The notes: generated by a model not told the origin, from the letters alone. Positions 19,254 through 29,964 are shown, counted from the stretch's first letter. The stretch is DNA of 64,000 bases from Burkholderiales bacterium (GCA_029268225.1 JAJUGJ010000015.1:1-64000); one strand, 5' to 3'. Translations and numbers: made by a program.

Positions 19254-19543
19254 GAAACTGTCCTTGTGGGTGCAAGGAAAGGAGCGATCGTTTGATGTGA
19301 TGTCGCTCATTTCCACTTATAGGAAGATTTTGACACAGAAGAGATCGGTATCAGGGTCTGACCTGAGAGACCTTGTTGATGGCGTCCATAGCCGCAATCT
19401 GTTGCGTCGGAGGCGCACGCATCGCTGGAAATGAGCCGCTTCTCACCCCTAGGCTACAGTATTGGCTGGTCTGAATATGTCGTGAAATGGAGGGGCTGCG
19501 GTCTTTCTGGCCCGGCTACTCTCTTGTTTTCAGTGCGCACTTC

Positions 19544-21304
19544 ATGACGCGAGCCTCGTCCACATCGCCTAACACGCCACGCTATTTCGGGCGATTCGAA
19601 TTGCGCCAGCAATTGGGTCGCTCCAGTGCGTCGCAGTTGTGGTTGGTGCTGGACAGCCATTTGAAGCATGAGGTCGCCCTGTGTGTGCCGCGCGTACAGC
19701 CTTTGAACGATGCTGAGCGCGATGTCTGGATGCAGGATGTGCAACTCGGGGCGCGACTGAAGCACCCGCATCTGGCTCAGGTGCTGGAGGTGGGTGTTCA
19801 CGAAGGTTGGCCTTTTGTCATTCTGGAGTGGGGCGATCTGGTGACCTTGGGCACACGCCTGTCCGAAGGGGGGCCGTTGACGCCACCAGAGGCTGCGGCC
19901 ATCGTGGTGGATGTGCTGGATGGCTTGGCTTATGCGCACGAGGCTGGTCTGGTGCATCAGGACATCGGCTTACACAGTGTGTTGCTGGACCGATCGGGAC
20001 GTGCTCGACTGGCCGCATTGGCTGTGGGCCTGCGAGCGATGCCTCCTGGTGAGCCGCGGCGACCCAGGCTGGACCTGTTCAGCTTGCGTCAGGCATGTGA
20101 GCGCGACGTGCTGATGGTGGGCTTGCTGCTGCACCGTCTGCTGGCGAACCAGCCAGCCTTGGATGAGCCTGATCTGGGCAATGCGGTGACGCGTGTTGGC
20201 ACAGAGATCGTGCGCTTGCCTTGGAGCACGCCGCACACCGTACCGGATCCGCTGCGTGCGATCGCCAACCGGGCCACGGATCGCCAGCAGCGCCAGCGTT
20301 ACCTCAATGCGCGCACGCTCTTGAGTGCCCTGCAGCGGTGGATCAAGACGCACACCGAGGATGCCGGCGGGCCTCTGGTGTTGTTGCTGGATCGACTCAA
20401 CACAGTGGGTGCCTTGCCTGGTCGGCCTGGTACCGAGCGGGCGCTGGTGTCGGCCTTGTCGGTCGAAACCTTGCGCGTCGATGATCTGGTCGAGGTGGTG
20501 TTGAAGAACCCCGCAATGGCCTGGGAAATGTTGCGTTCGGTCAACACCGCATCGTTCCAGAGCCCGGGCGATGGCGACGGCGTGACCACCTTGTCGAGGG
20601 CCCTGGTGATGTTGGGGCAGGAGGGGATTCGACGGGTTGCTTCGAGCATTCGTGCCTGGCCTGGGGCCTTGGCTGCGCAGGCCAGTTTGAATGCCGACGA
20701 GGGGGCCACTGCTGTGGCGGTGCTGGCCGGTGAGTTGCGTCGGCACTGTATTGCCGGGCATGTGGCCCGCTTGATGGCACCTTTTTCCATTCAGGATGAG
20801 GAAGCCGCCTTGGCTGCGATGGCGCAGTCACTGGGGCCGGCTTTGATCGCCTACCATTTTCCGGAAGAGGCCGCACAGATCATGCGGCTGATGCAGGAGT
20901 TGCCCGCCACCGAGCCTGAAGGCCGACCCACGCCCGGCATGCAGCCAGATGCTGCCGTGAGTGCAGTGTTGGGGGTTGAAATGGATGAGTTGACGGCTGC
21001 CGTGTTGCGTCACTGGGGGCTGCATGAGCGCCTACTGTCGGCGGCGCGGCCCTTGAGTCGAAGCAATCCGGTGCGCAAGCCCGTCACCCGAGAGGAAACC
21101 TTGCGCACGGTGGCAAGCCTGGCCAATGAGCTGGCTGCGTCGGTGCTGCTGGAACTGGAGAAACAGCCTTCGGCCGTGCACCAGGTGTACACACGCTATG
21201 CGCGTGCGCTGGAGTTGACCCCGAAAGAGTGTATCCAGAACCTGGAGTTGGCCACCCGCCTGGTAGACGGCGGGCGGCGGGCGGAAGTGGTCAGCCCAAC
21301 TTGA
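19544..21304 (+). CDS. Pseudokinase-HDOD fusion protein
   Basis: The 586-residue protein starts with a protein-kinase-like domain (residues about 14-280): [20 protein letters not shown] mimics the glycine loop, and [20 protein letters not shown] mimics the catalytic loop. Key residues are missing: the beta-3 Lys (VALCVPR instead of VAxK), the catalytic-loop Lys and Asn (HQDIGLHS), and the DFG motif (LAALAVG). It is therefore probably catalytically dead. Residues about 305-520 match the HDOD fold ([20 protein letters not shown] then LRSVNTASF), a regulatory domain without metal ligands. A start 19 codons upstream at 19487 is possible. A -10-like TACAGT lies at about 19453. Its last 14 bases overlap the end of pyrD. 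Signalling role is inferred. Confidence 0.8.
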   Translation: MTRASSTSPNTPRYFGRFELRQQLGRSSASQLWLVLDSHLKHEVALCVPRVQPLNDAERDVWMQDVQLGARLKHPHLAQVLEVGVHEGWPFVILEWGDLVTLGTRLSEGGPLTPPEAAAIVVDVLDGLAYAHEAGLVHQDIGLHSVLLDRSGRARLAALAVGLRAMPPGEPRRPRLDLFSLRQACERDVLMVGLLLHRLLANQPALDEPDLGNAVTRVGTEIVRLPWSTPHTVPDPLRAIANRATDRQQRQRYLNARTLLSALQRWIKTHTEDAGGPLVLLLDRLNTVGALPGRPGTERALVSALSVETLRVDDLVEVVLKNPAMAWEMLRSVNTASFQSPGDGDGVTTLSRALVMLGQEGIRRVASSIRAWPGALAAQASLNADEGATAVAVLAGELRRHCIAGHVARLMAPFSIQDEEAALAAMAQSLGPALIAYHFPEEAAQIMRLMQELPATEPEGRPTPGMQPDAAVSAVLGVEMDELTAAVLRHWGLHERLLSAARPLSRSNPVRKPVTREETLRTVASLANELAASVLLELEKQPSAVHQVYTRYARALELTPKECIQNLELATRLVDGGRRAEVVSPT

Positions 21305-22328
21305 GGGCCTGAGCGCAGGCCTTGACCAATTCAGGGCCTTCATAGATGAGGCCGGTGTAGATCTGGACGAGGTCGGCACCAGCGTCGCGTTTCGAGCGGG
21401 CATCGGCGGCGCTCATGATGCCACCCACCCCGATGATGGGATAGCGCGGGCCCAAAGCAGCACGCAGTTGGCGGATCACCTGGTTGCTGGCTTCCAGCAC
21501 AGGTGCACCGCTGAGGCCACCGGTTTCTTCGGCGTGGGGCAGACCCTTGACGGCTTCGCGCGAGATGGTGGTGTTGGTGGCGATGACACCGTCGATCTCG
21601 TTCTTTTGCAGCGTGGCGGCAATGACGCCCACCTGGGTTTCGTCCAGATCCGGTGCGATCTTCACGAACATCGGCACGGTGCGGCCATGGCGCTTGATGA
21701 GGTCCTGACGACGCTCTTGAAGCTGGGCGAGCAAGGCGTCGAGGGCCTCGTCGCTTTGCAGGGCGCGCAGGTTCTTGGTGTTGGGCGAGGAGATGTTGAC
21801 CGTGACGTAGTCGGCGTGTGGGTACACGCCTTCCAGGCAGATCAGGTAGTCGTCAACCGCGTTTTCAATGGGCGTGACGGCGTTCTTGCCGATGTTCAGG
21901 CCCAGGATGCCGCCATTCCGGCGAAAGCGCGCGCGCTTGACGTTGGCGAGGAAGGCGTCAAGGCCTTCGTTGTTGAAGCCCAGGCGGTTGATGAGGGCGT
22001 TGGCGTCCGGCAGGCGGAACATGCGGGGCTTGGGGTTGCCCGGCTGCGCCTTGGGGGTCACGGTGCCCACTTCCACAAAGCCGAACCCCATGGCGCCCAG
22101 GCCGTCGATGACGCGGCCGTTCTTGTCCAGGCCGGCAGCCATGCCCACCCGGTTGGGGAAGGTGATGCCGGCGATTTCAACGGGGTCGTTGACCCGTTCG
22201 GCACCCCACAGGCAGGCCAGCGGGGTGTTCTGGAAACGGGCGAGACCGGCCATGGTCAGCTCGTGCGCGGCCTCCGGGTCCATCTTGAACAACACGGATT
22301 TCGGCAGGGAGTAGGGAAGTAAGGCCAT
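21291..22328 (-). CDS. pyrD: Dihydroorotate dehydrogenase (quinone), class 2
   Basis: PyrD oxidises dihydroorotate to orotate at the inner membrane, passing electrons to quinones. The 345-residue protein has the class 2 N-terminal amphipathic extension ([23 protein letters not shown]), FMN-binding [37 protein letters not shown], the catalytic serine in [17 protein letters not shown], and the phosphate-binding [30 protein letters not shown] region. The ATG at 22328 is chosen over a GTG-type start seven codons upstream. It converges with the pseudokinase-HDOD gene. Confidence 0.97.
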   Translation of the reverse strand: MALLPYSLPKSVLFKMDPEAAHELTMAGLARFQNTPLACLWGAERVNDPVEIAGITFPNRVGMAAGLDKNGRVIDGLGAMGFGFVEVGTVTPKAQPGNPKPRMFRLPDANALINRLGFNNEGLDAFLANVKRARFRRNGGILGLNIGKNAVTPIENAVDDYLICLEGVYPHADYVTVNISSPNTKNLRALQSDEALDALLAQLQERRQDLIKRHGRTVPMFVKIAPDLDETQVGVIAATLQKNEIDGVIATNTTISREAVKGLPHAEETGGLSGAPVLEASNQVIRQLRAALGPRYPIIGVGGIMSAADARSKRDAGADLVQIYTGLIYEGPELVKACAQALKLG

Positions 22329-22533
22329 GAGGTGGCAGAAACGGCACACGTGTGAAACAAGCCGCTATTGTCCCCGATCTCGGGGAGGTGGCCGTCGACG
22401 GTCTTTCGTGTGGGGCAAGGCGGGGAGGCGACAGTGTCGGTATGGCAAACTGCGCCCCCTGTAGCTGGGTTGGGCGTGGCGGTGATCACGTGCATGGCCC
22501 CACCCGCGTGAGCGTTTCTGAACGAGGCCGAGC

Positions 22534-24888
22534 TTGGACAAGATCCTGATGCAACTGGCGGCGGAACTGAATGTTCGCCCCGCGCAAGTCAATGCTGCCG
22601 TGCAACTGCTGGATGGCGGTGCGACGGTGCCTTTCATTGCCCGTTATCGCAAGGAGGCCACCGACGGCCTCGATGACACCCAACTGCGTGACCTGGAAGC
22701 CCGCCTGGGCTACTTGCGTGAGCTGGAAGACCGCCGTGCCGCGGTGCTCAAGAGCATCGAAGAGCAGGGCAAGCTGACGCCCGAGTTGCGCGCTGCGATT
22801 GAAGCGGTGCCGACCAAGCAGGAACTGGAAGACCTGTACCTGCCCTACAAGCCCAAGCGCCGCACCAAGGGCATGATTGCCCGCGAGGCGGGTATTGAGC
22901 CACTGGCCGACAAGCTGTTTGCCGACCCGACGCTGGACCCGCAGGCCGAGGCTGCTGCGTTTGTGAACGCCGATGCGGGCTTTGCCGACACGTTTGCGGT
23001 GCTGGATGGCGTGCGCGACATCCTGTCGGAGCGCTGGGCCGAAGACGCCACGCTGATCGGCAAGATGCGCGACTGGTTGTGGTCGGAGGGGCTGTTCCAG
23101 TCGAAGCTGATGGCGGGCAAGGACGAGAACAACCCGGATGTGGCCAAGTTCCGCGACTATTTCGACTACGACGAGCCGATTCGCACTGTGCCTTCGCACC
23201 GCGCGTTGGCGGTGTTCCGTGGCCGTACGCAAGAGATCTTGGATGCCAAGCTGGTGTTGGACGAAGAAGTGGTGCCCGGCAAGCCTTCGCTGGCCGAGGG
23301 GCGCATTGCCGTTCACTTGGGCTGGAGCCACAGCAAGCGCCCCAGTGATGACCTGATCCGCAAGTGCATCGCCTGGACCTGGAAGGTGAAGCTGTCGCTG
23401 AGCCTGGAGCGTGACCTGTTCGCGCGCCTGCGCGAGGCGGCCGAAGCCACGGCCATCAAGGTGTTTGCCGAGAACCTGCGTGACCTGTTGTTGGCCGCGC
23501 CGGCTGGCAAGCGCGTGGTGATGGGGCTGGACCCCGGCATCCGCACGGGCGTGAAGGTGGCGGTGGTGAGCGACACGGGCAAGGTGCTGGACACCTCGAC
23601 CGTGTACCCGCATGAGCCGCGCAAGGACTGGGAAGGCTCGATCCACACGCTGGCGCGTTTGTGCGCTGCCCATGGCGTCAACCTGATCGCCATTGGCAAT
23701 GGTACCGCCAGCCGTGAAACGGACAAGCTGGCTGCCGACCTGATCAAGCGCATCCAGCAACTGGCGCCGGGCACGCACATCGAGAAGGTGGTGGTGTCGG
23801 AGGCCGGGGCGTCGGTGTATTCAGCGTCGGAGTTCGCTTCGAAAGAGCTGCCGGATCTGGACGTGAGCTTGCGCGGCGCGGTGTCGATTGCCCGCCGTCT
23901 GCAAGACCCGCTGGCCGAGCTGGTGAAGATCGACCCCAAGAGCATTGGCGTGGGGCAGTACCAGCACGACGTCAATCAGAGCGAGCTGGCGCGCACGCTG
24001 GACGCGGTGGTGGAAGACTGCGTGAACTCGGTGGGCGTGGACCTGAACACCGCTTCGGCGCCTTTGCTGGCACAGGTGTCGGGCCTGAGCACGGCGGTGG
24101 CCAACAGCATCGTGCGCTGGCGCGACGCCAATGGCGCGTTCCGCAACCGCAAGCAGTTGATGGACGTGGCCGGGCTGGGGGCCAAGACCTTCGAGCAGGC
24201 CGCTGGCTTCTTGCGGATTCGTGACGGAGACAACCCGCTGGACGTGACCGGGGTGCACCCGGAAACCTATCCGGTGGTGGAGAAGATGCTGGCGACGACC
24301 GGCAAGCCCATTGGCGAGCTGATGGGCAAGAGCGATGTGCTGCGCAGCCTCAAGCCGGAACTGTTTGCTGACGAGAAGTTTGGCGTCATCACGGTGAAGG
24401 ACATTCTGGGTGAGCTGGAGAAGCCGGGCCGTGACCCGCGCCCGGACTTCAAGGTGGCCCGCTTCAACGATGGTGTGGAAGACATCAAGGACCTGAAGGA
24501 AGGCATGGTGTTGGAAGGCACGGTCAGCAACGTGGCGCAGTTTGGCGCCTTCGTGGACCTGGGCGTGCACCAGGACGGCCTGGTTCACGTGAGCCAGTTG
24601 TCCAACAAGTTCGTCACCGACGCACGTGAGGTGGTCAAGACCGGCGACATCGTGAAGGTGAAGGTGCTGGAGGTGGATCTGTCACGCCAGCGCATTTCGC
24701 TGACGATGAAGCTGGATGCGGCGACGGGGCCGAAGGCCACAGGAGCCGGGCGTGACAGCGGCTTCCGCCCCGCAGCGCGCAACGAGCGCGTGCAGGGTGG
24801 CGGTCGCGGGGCGGGCGCTGCTGGCGGGGCGGCGCAAGGGCAGTCGGCCATGGCCGCAGCGTTTGCCAAGTTGCAAACCAAGCGCTGA
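22534..24888 (+). CDS. tex: Tex/YhgF family RNA-binding transcription accessory protein
   Basis: Tex is a conserved nucleic-acid-binding protein linked to transcription and RNA metabolism. The 784-residue product has the N-terminal helical domain ([28 protein letters not shown]), a YqgF/RNase H-like domain ([17 protein letters not shown], near residue 330), helix-hairpin-helix motifs ([15 protein letters not shown] to [16 protein letters not shown], about 505-565) and an S1 domain ([20 protein letters not shown] to RISLTMKL, about 660-725), ending in a Gly/Ala/Arg-rich tail. The start is a TTG: a stop lies five codons upstream, GAGG precedes it and [12 protein letters not shown] fits orthologues. 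The 205-base gap from pyrD shows no clear regulatory site. Confidence 0.95.
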   Translation: MDKILMQLAAELNVRPAQVNAAVQLLDGGATVPFIARYRKEATDGLDDTQLRDLEARLGYLRELEDRRAAVLKSIEEQGKLTPELRAAIEAVPTKQELEDLYLPYKPKRRTKGMIAREAGIEPLADKLFADPTLDPQAEAAAFVNADAGFADTFAVLDGVRDILSERWAEDATLIGKMRDWLWSEGLFQSKLMAGKDENNPDVAKFRDYFDYDEPIRTVPSHRALAVFRGRTQEILDAKLVLDEEVVPGKPSLAEGRIAVHLGWSHSKRPSDDLIRKCIAWTWKVKLSLSLERDLFARLREAAEATAIKVFAENLRDLLLAAPAGKRVVMGLDPGIRTGVKVAVVSDTGKVLDTSTVYPHEPRKDWEGSIHTLARLCAAHGVNLIAIGNGTASRETDKLAADLIKRIQQLAPGTHIEKVVVSEAGASVYSASEFASKELPDLDVSLRGAVSIARRLQDPLAELVKIDPKSIGVGQYQHDVNQSELARTLDAVVEDCVNSVGVDLNTASAPLLAQVSGLSTAVANSIVRWRDANGAFRNRKQLMDVAGLGAKTFEQAAGFLRIRDGDNPLDVTGVHPETYPVVEKMLATTGKPIGELMGKSDVLRSLKPELFADEKFGVITVKDILGELEKPGRDPRPDFKVARFNDGVEDIKDLKEGMVLEGTVSNVAQFGAFVDLGVHQDGLVHVSQLSNKFVTDAREVVKTGDIVKVKVLEVDLSRQRISLTMKLDAATGPKATGAGRDSGFRPAARNERVQGGGRGAGAAGGAAQGQSAMAAAFAKLQTKR

Positions 24889-24944
24889 TGAGCAGTAACC
24901 CATGGCGGCACGACGAGGCTGCAATGGGTGGATGGTCAAACGAC

Positions 24945-24971
24945 AAACGCCCGGTGGAAGCCGGGCGTTTT
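24945..24971. terminator. Bidirectional terminator between tex and zntA
   Basis: AAACGCCCGG (24945-24954) and CCGGGCGTTT (24961-24970) form a perfect 10-bp stem with a 6-base loop, with A on one side and T on the other, so it can serve the converging tex and zntA genes. Confidence 0.85.
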
Positions 24972-25017
24972 GCTGTGTGCGCTTGTCTGAGTGAGACGTT
25001 GAGGTCGTGAGACCTGC

Positions 25018-27330
25018 TCAGTCCTTGAAGCGCAGCAGTCGCAGGCCGTTGAAGACCACGATCAGGCTGGCGCCCATGTCGGCAAAGACGGCCATCCACA
25101 AGGTGGCGTGACCCGTCAGCGCCAGCGCAAAGAAAACCAGCTTGATGCCCAGCGCCAGCGCGATGTTCTGCTTCAGCACGGCCGAGGTGCGGTGGCTGAG
25201 GCGCACGAAAGTGGCAATCTTGCGTGGGTCGTCGTCCATGATGGCGACGTCAGCGGCTTCGAGGGCTGTGGCGGTGCCGGCGGCGCCCATGGCCAGACCG
25301 ACGTGCGCCCGAGCCAGGGCGGGGCCGTCGTTGACACCGTCGCCCACCATGCCGACGTGGCCGTGTTCGCGGATGAGGTCTTCGATGGCCTTCAGCTTAT
25401 CATCGGGGAGCAGGTTGCCGCGTGCATCGTCGATGCCGGCCTGCTGGGCCATGTGGCGGGCGGCCAGGGCGTTGTCGCCGCTGAGCATGACGGGGTGGAT
25501 GCCCAGAGCCTGGAGTTGACGCACGGCGTCGGCCGATTCCGGGCGCAGGGTGTCGGAGACGGCCAGCAGGGCCTGCGGGCCGGCGCTGTTGATCAGGATG
25601 AGGGCGGTCTGGCCGGTTTGCTCGATCTCGGCCAGTTGGGCTTCCAGCGCGGGGGAGCAGAGGCCAAGGTCTTCGAGCAGGCGGTGGTTGCCCAGGTGCC
25701 AGGTTTGCTGGTCGATGTCACCCCGCACTCCCAGGCCGTGCAGGCTGTGGAAGGCGGTGACGTCGGACAGGGGCGTTTGCCCGGCGGCGCGCGCCTGCCA
25801 GGCTTGGACCACGGCTTGTGCGACCGGGTGCGCGCTGTGGTGATCCAGGCTGGCGGCCAGGCGCAGGGCTTCGGTGTCGCTCAAGGTGCCCAGGGAGTGC
25901 ACCAAGGTCAAGGCCGGCTTGCCGTGGGTCAAGGTGCCGGTCTTGTCCAGTGCGATGGCCTTGAGCAGGCGGCCGCCTTCGAGGTGCGCGCCGCCTTTGA
26001 CCAGGATGCCGCGTCGGGCGGCCGCGGCCAGGCCGCTGACCACGGTGACCGGGGTGGACACCACCAGCGCGCAGGGGCAGGCAATGACCAGCATCACCAG
26101 GGCCTGGTAGACCCAGTGCAGCCAGCCTTGCGTGGTGAGCAAGGGGCCGAGCACGGCGGTGGCCAGGGCCAGCAGCACGACGATGGGGGTGTAGTAGCGC
26201 GCGAACTGATCGACAAAGCGCTGCATGGGGGCGCGTTGCGATTGCGCTTCCTGGATGGCTCGGGCAACGCGGGCCAGGGTGCTGTCACCGGCCGCTGCGG
26301 TGACGAGGGCTTCGAGTACGCCGTTGGTGACGATGGTGCCGGCGTAGAGGGTGTCACCCTCTTGCTTGTCCACGGGCAGGCTCTCGCCCGTGATCGGGGC
26401 TTCGTTGAGCGCCGCCTGCCCCTGTGTGACGCGGGCGTCGAGCGGCACGCGTTCGCCGGCGCGCACACGGATGCGGGCGCCGGTGCGCACCTGTTCTACC
26501 GGTTGGCTGACCCAGTTGCTGCCGAGCCAGACCTGAGCTGTGTCGGGTGCGAGGGCGGACAGAGACTGGATGGCGTGACGGGCCCGTTCCAGCGACAAGG
26601 CCTCGATGGCCTCGGCCAGGGCGAAGAGGAAGACCACCATCGCGGCTTCCGACCAGCGACCGATGATCAGGGCGCCGCCGACCGCCAGCGTCATCAGGAA
26701 GTAGATGTTGAGCGTGAAGTGGCGCAGCGCGATCCAGCCCTTTTTCAGGGTGGGCAGGCCGCTGGTGAGGATCGCCACCACGGCCAGCACGGCACCCAGA
26801 GGGTGATGCTCGTTGCCGGTGATCCAGGCGGTGGCTTCGGCTGCGACGGCGGCCACCCCGGAGACGGCCAGCCACAGGCGCGCCCGCATGGGCAGGGCAG
26901 GGGGCAAGGCCGTCGGGCGTTGGCCGGCTTCGATCAGGTGAGGGCCCATGCCGATGGCGATCAGCGCTTCCTCGACCGGGTGCAGGTCGTTCAGTCGGTG
27001 ATAGATCGTGAGCTCACGCCCGATGAGGTTGAAGTCCAGCCGCACGATGCCCGGCATGGGCTCAAGCTTGTTGCGGATCAGGCGTTCTTCGGTGGGGCAG
27101 TCCATCTGCTCGATGCGGTAGCGCACTCGGGCGGCATCGGGCGGGGCTTCTTGAGAGCTAGGGGAGACAAGCTGCGCGGCCTGGGTGGCAGGACCGCAGC
27201 AGCTGTCAGTGTGCCCGTGGTCGTCACCGTGATCGGTGGGCGAAGAGGGGGCACAACATGGCGCTTGTGGCGCAATGTGAATGGGGATGATGGCGCGCTT
27301 TGGAGGCGTCTGAGGCGACTGCTGGCTCAT
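25018..27330 (-). CDS. zntA: Heavy-metal P1B-type ATPase, Zn/Cd/Pb exporter
   Basis: The 770-residue pump exports soft divalent metals such as zinc, cadmium and lead. The N-terminal tail is rich in His and Cys (CCAPSS, HGDDHGH, SCCGP) and is followed by a metal-binding-like domain with MDCPTEE (from residue 76) in place of the usual GMxCxxC. The transport motif is CPC (418-420), the phosphorylation site DKTGT begins at Asp462, the HP motif is HSAHPVAQA, and the ATP-hinge motif is MVGDGVNDGPALA. The last helix has the ADMGAS aspartate typical of the Zn/Cd/Pb subgroup. No MerR-type regulator gene is adjacent. Substrate is inferred from motifs. Confidence 0.92.
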   Translation of the reverse strand: MSQQSPQTPPKRAIIPIHIAPQAPCCAPSSPTDHGDDHGHTDSCCGPATQAAQLVSPSSQEAPPDAARVRYRIEQMDCPTEERLIRNKLEPMPGIVRLDFNLIGRELTIYHRLNDLHPVEEALIAIGMGPHLIEAGQRPTALPPALPMRARLWLAVSGVAAVAAEATAWITGNEHHPLGAVLAVVAILTSGLPTLKKGWIALRHFTLNIYFLMTLAVGGALIIGRWSEAAMVVFLFALAEAIEALSLERARHAIQSLSALAPDTAQVWLGSNWVSQPVEQVRTGARIRVRAGERVPLDARVTQGQAALNEAPITGESLPVDKQEGDTLYAGTIVTNGVLEALVTAAAGDSTLARVARAIQEAQSQRAPMQRFVDQFARYYTPIVVLLALATAVLGPLLTTQGWLHWVYQALVMLVIACPCALVVSTPVTVVSGLAAAARRGILVKGGAHLEGGRLLKAIALDKTGTLTHGKPALTLVHSLGTLSDTEALRLAASLDHHSAHPVAQAVVQAWQARAAGQTPLSDVTAFHSLHGLGVRGDIDQQTWHLGNHRLLEDLGLCSPALEAQLAEIEQTGQTALILINSAGPQALLAVSDTLRPESADAVRQLQALGIHPVMLSGDNALAARHMAQQAGIDDARGNLLPDDKLKAIEDLIREHGHVGMVGDGVNDGPALARAHVGLAMGAAGTATALEAADVAIMDDDPRKIATFVRLSHRTSAVLKQNIALALGIKLVFFALALTGHATLWMAVFADMGASLIVVFNGLRLLRFKD

Positions 27331-27387
27331 GCCTCATTCTGGCACGCAGGCATCACCCCTGATGGCACTGATGTCAGGCGGGGCCTG

Positions 27388-28875
27388 TCAGCGCATGCTG
27401 CCGGTCTTCTGAAAGCGCGTGTGCCAGGCAAAGGCTTCTTCCAGCAGGTGCGGCGTGTGGCCGCCGCGCTGGGTGGCGGCCTTGAAGTAGTCCTGCAGCA
27501 TGCCGCGGTAGCTCGGGTCCACGCAGTTCGTGATGATGACGGCGGCGCGTTCGCGCGGCGCCAGACCACGCAGGTCGGCCAGGCCGTGCTCGGTCACGAT
27601 CACGTCCACATCGTGCTCGGTGTGGTCCACGTGGGTGACCATGGGCACGATGGATGAGATCGCGCCATGCTTGGCCATCGACTTGGTCACGAAGACCGAC
27701 AGGTGGGCGTTGCGGGCAAAGTCGCCCGAGCCGCCGATGCCGTTCATCATGTGCGTGCCGTTGACGTGCGTGGAGTTGATGTTGCCGTAGATGTCGCACT
27801 CCAGCGCCGTGTTGATGGCGATGAGGCCCAGGCGACGGATCACCTCGGGGTGGTTGGACACCTCTTGCGGACGCAGCACCAGACGCGACTTGTAGTTCTG
27901 GATGTTGCCCAGCACGCGCTCGTAGGTCGGCTTGGTTAGGGTGATGGACGAGGCTGAGGCGAAGCTCAGGCGGCCGCTGTCCAGCAACTCAATGGCGCTG
28001 TCTTGCAAGACCTCGGAGTACATCTTGAGATCGTGGAAGGGCGAGTCGATCAGGCCGGTCAGCACGGCGTTGGAGATGGTGCCAATGCCTGATTGCAGCG
28101 GTTGCAGCGAGGCCGACAGGCGGCCCCTCTTCACTTCGTGGCGCAGGAACTGGTCCAAGTGGCCGGCGATGGCGTTGGTATCCTCATCTGGCGGCAGGAT
28201 GTTGGACGGGCTGTCGTCCTTTTCCGTGATGACGATGGCGGCGATCTTGGCCGGGTCAATGGGAATGAAGGGCACGCCGATGCGCTGTTCGGGATTGATC
28301 AGCGGGATGGGCTGGCGGTAAGGGCGGTAGGTGGGGATGAAGATGTCGTGCAGGCCTTCGAGCTCGACCGGCATCTTCAGGTTGATTTCGATGATGACCT
28401 TCTTGGCCAGGATGGCGAAGCTGGCCGAGTTGCCCACCGAGGTGGTCGGCACGATGGCGCCGGTTTCGGTGATGGACGAGGCTTCGATGACGGCAATGTC
28501 CACGGGGGCCAGCTGGCCCGAGCGCAACTGCTCGACGGTTTCGGACAAGTGCTGGTCGAGGAACATCACCTCGCCGTTGTTGATCTTCTTGCGCAGCGTG
28601 GCGTCCACCTGGAAGGGCAGGCGGCGCGAGATGGCATTGGCTTCGGCCAGGATCTTGTCGGTGTCGTTGCCCAGCGAGGCACCCGTCATCAGGGTGATCT
28701 GCAGGTGTTCCTGGCGGGAGCGGTCGGCCAGCGCCAGCGGCACCGCCTTGCAATCGCCCGCGCGGGTGAACCCGCTCATGCCCACGGTCATGCCGTTTTC
28801 GAACAGGGTGGCGGCGTCGTGCGCGGACATGATCTTGTCGCGCAGGCGAGCCAGACGGATGCGGTCTTCGTACAT
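27388..28875 (-). CDS. Acetyl-CoA hydrolase/transferase (succinyl-CoA:acetate type)
   Basis: The 495-residue protein belongs to the class I CoA-transferase family that includes Cat1, ScpC and AarC, which move CoA between succinyl-CoA and acetate. Visible features are MYEDRIRLARLRDKIMSA, GMTVGMSGFTRAGDCKAVP, the SEVLQDSAIELLDSGRLSFASASS region that carries the catalytic Glu in AarC, GIGGSGDFARNAHLSVFV, and VTEHGLADLRGLAPRERA. The ATG is preceded by GGAG. The direction of use (acetate activation or CoA recycling) cannot be told. A LysR gene is divergently placed 141 bases away with a palindromic site in between, so it is probably the regulator. Confidence 0.92.
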   Translation of the reverse strand: MYEDRIRLARLRDKIMSAHDAATLFENGMTVGMSGFTRAGDCKAVPLALADRSRQEHLQITLMTGASLGNDTDKILAEANAISRRLPFQVDATLRKKINNGEVMFLDQHLSETVEQLRSGQLAPVDIAVIEASSITETGAIVPTTSVGNSASFAILAKKVIIEINLKMPVELEGLHDIFIPTYRPYRQPIPLINPEQRIGVPFIPIDPAKIAAIVITEKDDSPSNILPPDEDTNAIAGHLDQFLRHEVKRGRLSASLQPLQSGIGTISNAVLTGLIDSPFHDLKMYSEVLQDSAIELLDSGRLSFASASSITLTKPTYERVLGNIQNYKSRLVLRPQEVSNHPEVIRRLGLIAINTALECDIYGNINSTHVNGTHMMNGIGGSGDFARNAHLSVFVTKSMAKHGAISSIVPMVTHVDHTEHDVDVIVTEHGLADLRGLAPRERAAVIITNCVDPSYRGMLQDYFKAATQRGGHTPHLLEEAFAWHTRFQKTGSMR

Positions 28876-28931
28876 GGTGTCTCCAGTGGGGCGTACACGC
28901 CGATGCCTTGCCGGCGTGCAATATGGAAATC

Positions 28932-28970
28932 AGTATAAAAACGGACATATAGTCGCGGGGCGACTTATAT
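28932..28970 (-). promoter_or_regulatory. CoA-transferase promoter with overlapping LysR-type operator
   Basis: On the minus strand TATACT (28937-28932) is a good -10 for the CoA-transferase gene, but the expected -35 is CCCCGC, far from consensus. That position lies inside the inverted repeat ATATAGTCGC-GGG-GCGACTTATAT (28947-28970), which has one bulged base. An inverted repeat over a poor -35 is the usual layout of a promoter needing a LysR-type activator. Confidence 0.6.
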
Positions 28971-29016
28971 TCATGAGATCCAGTCGGAAAACGAATGTCA
29001 TTGCGCGTCGAGCATC

Positions 29017-29913
29017 ATGGACCTGCGAGCCCTGCGTTACTTTGTTGAAACCGTGCGCCACAGCAGCTTCACCCACGCGGCGGAGCACCTGTGTGTGACC
29101 CAGTCCACGGTGAGCAAGATGGTGCGCCAGTTGGAAGATGAGATCGGCCAGCCCCTGTTGATCCGCGAGGGGCGAGGGGTGCGCCTGACCGACGCCGGCA
29201 AGATCGTCTTCGAGCGGGGGCAGGAGGCACTGGGGGTGGTCAGGAGCCTGACGCAGGATGTGGCGGATCTGACCGGCTTGGTCCGTGGGGAGGTCACGGT
29301 GGGCATTCCGCCCATGGTCAATTTGTTCTTCCCGCCCTTGATCAAGCGCTTCAAGGAGCGCTATCCGCAGATCAAGTTGCGCGCCCAGGAGGCTGGCGGG
29401 CAAGTGATCGAGCAGCGCGTGCTGGCGGGCGAACTGGAAGTGGGTGTGACAGTGTTGCCGGTGCCCGCCAACAGTGGCTTGACCAGCACGGAGTTGGGGC
29501 GCTTCCCCATCTGCCTGGTCGGCACCCCGGCATCGTCGTGGTTTCGGGTTGAACAGCCGACGCTGGCGACGCTGGATCAGGAGCCGTTGTTGATGTTCAG
29601 TGAAGACTACGCACTGACCAAACGGCTGCGCACGGGCTTCATCCAGGCCGGGGTCGAGCCCGTGATCGTGGCGCAGAGTGGACAGTGGGACTTTCTGTTG
29701 TCGATGGCGATGGCCGGCCTGGGCACGGCCCTGATGCCGGAACCCTTGCTCAAACGGCTGCGATTGCCGGCCGACGTGGTGATCCGCCCCTTGTGCGAGC
29801 CCGAGGTGAGCTGGCGTGTGGGGCAGGTGTGGGTGCCAGAGCGGCACATGTCGCATGCGGCTAGGGCATGGCTGGCGGTGTGCGCCGAGGGCAGTGCCTT
29901 GCCCTTGTTCTGA
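29017..29913 (+). CDS. LysR-family transcriptional regulator
   Basis: The 298-residue protein has the N-terminal winged helix-turn-helix (MDLRALRYFVETVRHSSFTH, then AAEHLCVTQSTVSKMVRQLE) and a two-lobed effector domain from about residue 90 (GEVTVGIPPMVNLFFPPLI). Length and layout are standard. It is divergent from the acetyl-CoA transferase gene, and the inverted repeat in the shared gap makes that gene the likely target. The effector is not known; acyl-CoA or carboxylate metabolites are plausible. Confidence 0.93.
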   Translation: MDLRALRYFVETVRHSSFTHAAEHLCVTQSTVSKMVRQLEDEIGQPLLIREGRGVRLTDAGKIVFERGQEALGVVRSLTQDVADLTGLVRGEVTVGIPPMVNLFFPPLIKRFKERYPQIKLRAQEAGGQVIEQRVLAGELEVGVTVLPVPANSGLTSTELGRFPICLVGTPASSWFRVEQPTLATLDQEPLLMFSEDYALTKRLRTGFIQAGVEPVIVAQSGQWDFLLSMAMAGLGTALMPEPLLKRLRLPADVVIRPLCEPEVSWRVGQVWVPERHMSHAARAWLAVCAEGSALPLF

Positions 29914-29964
29914 CGCGGCGCGCCTCACGGATTGGCACAGGTCGCTGCGCTATCCTTGCCGCCC

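Noticed and set aside
25108-27657. 849-codon plus-strand frame opposite zntA
   Set aside because: Composition (Gly, Ala, His, Asp, Gln repeats) is that of an antisense frame; zntA has all family motifs.
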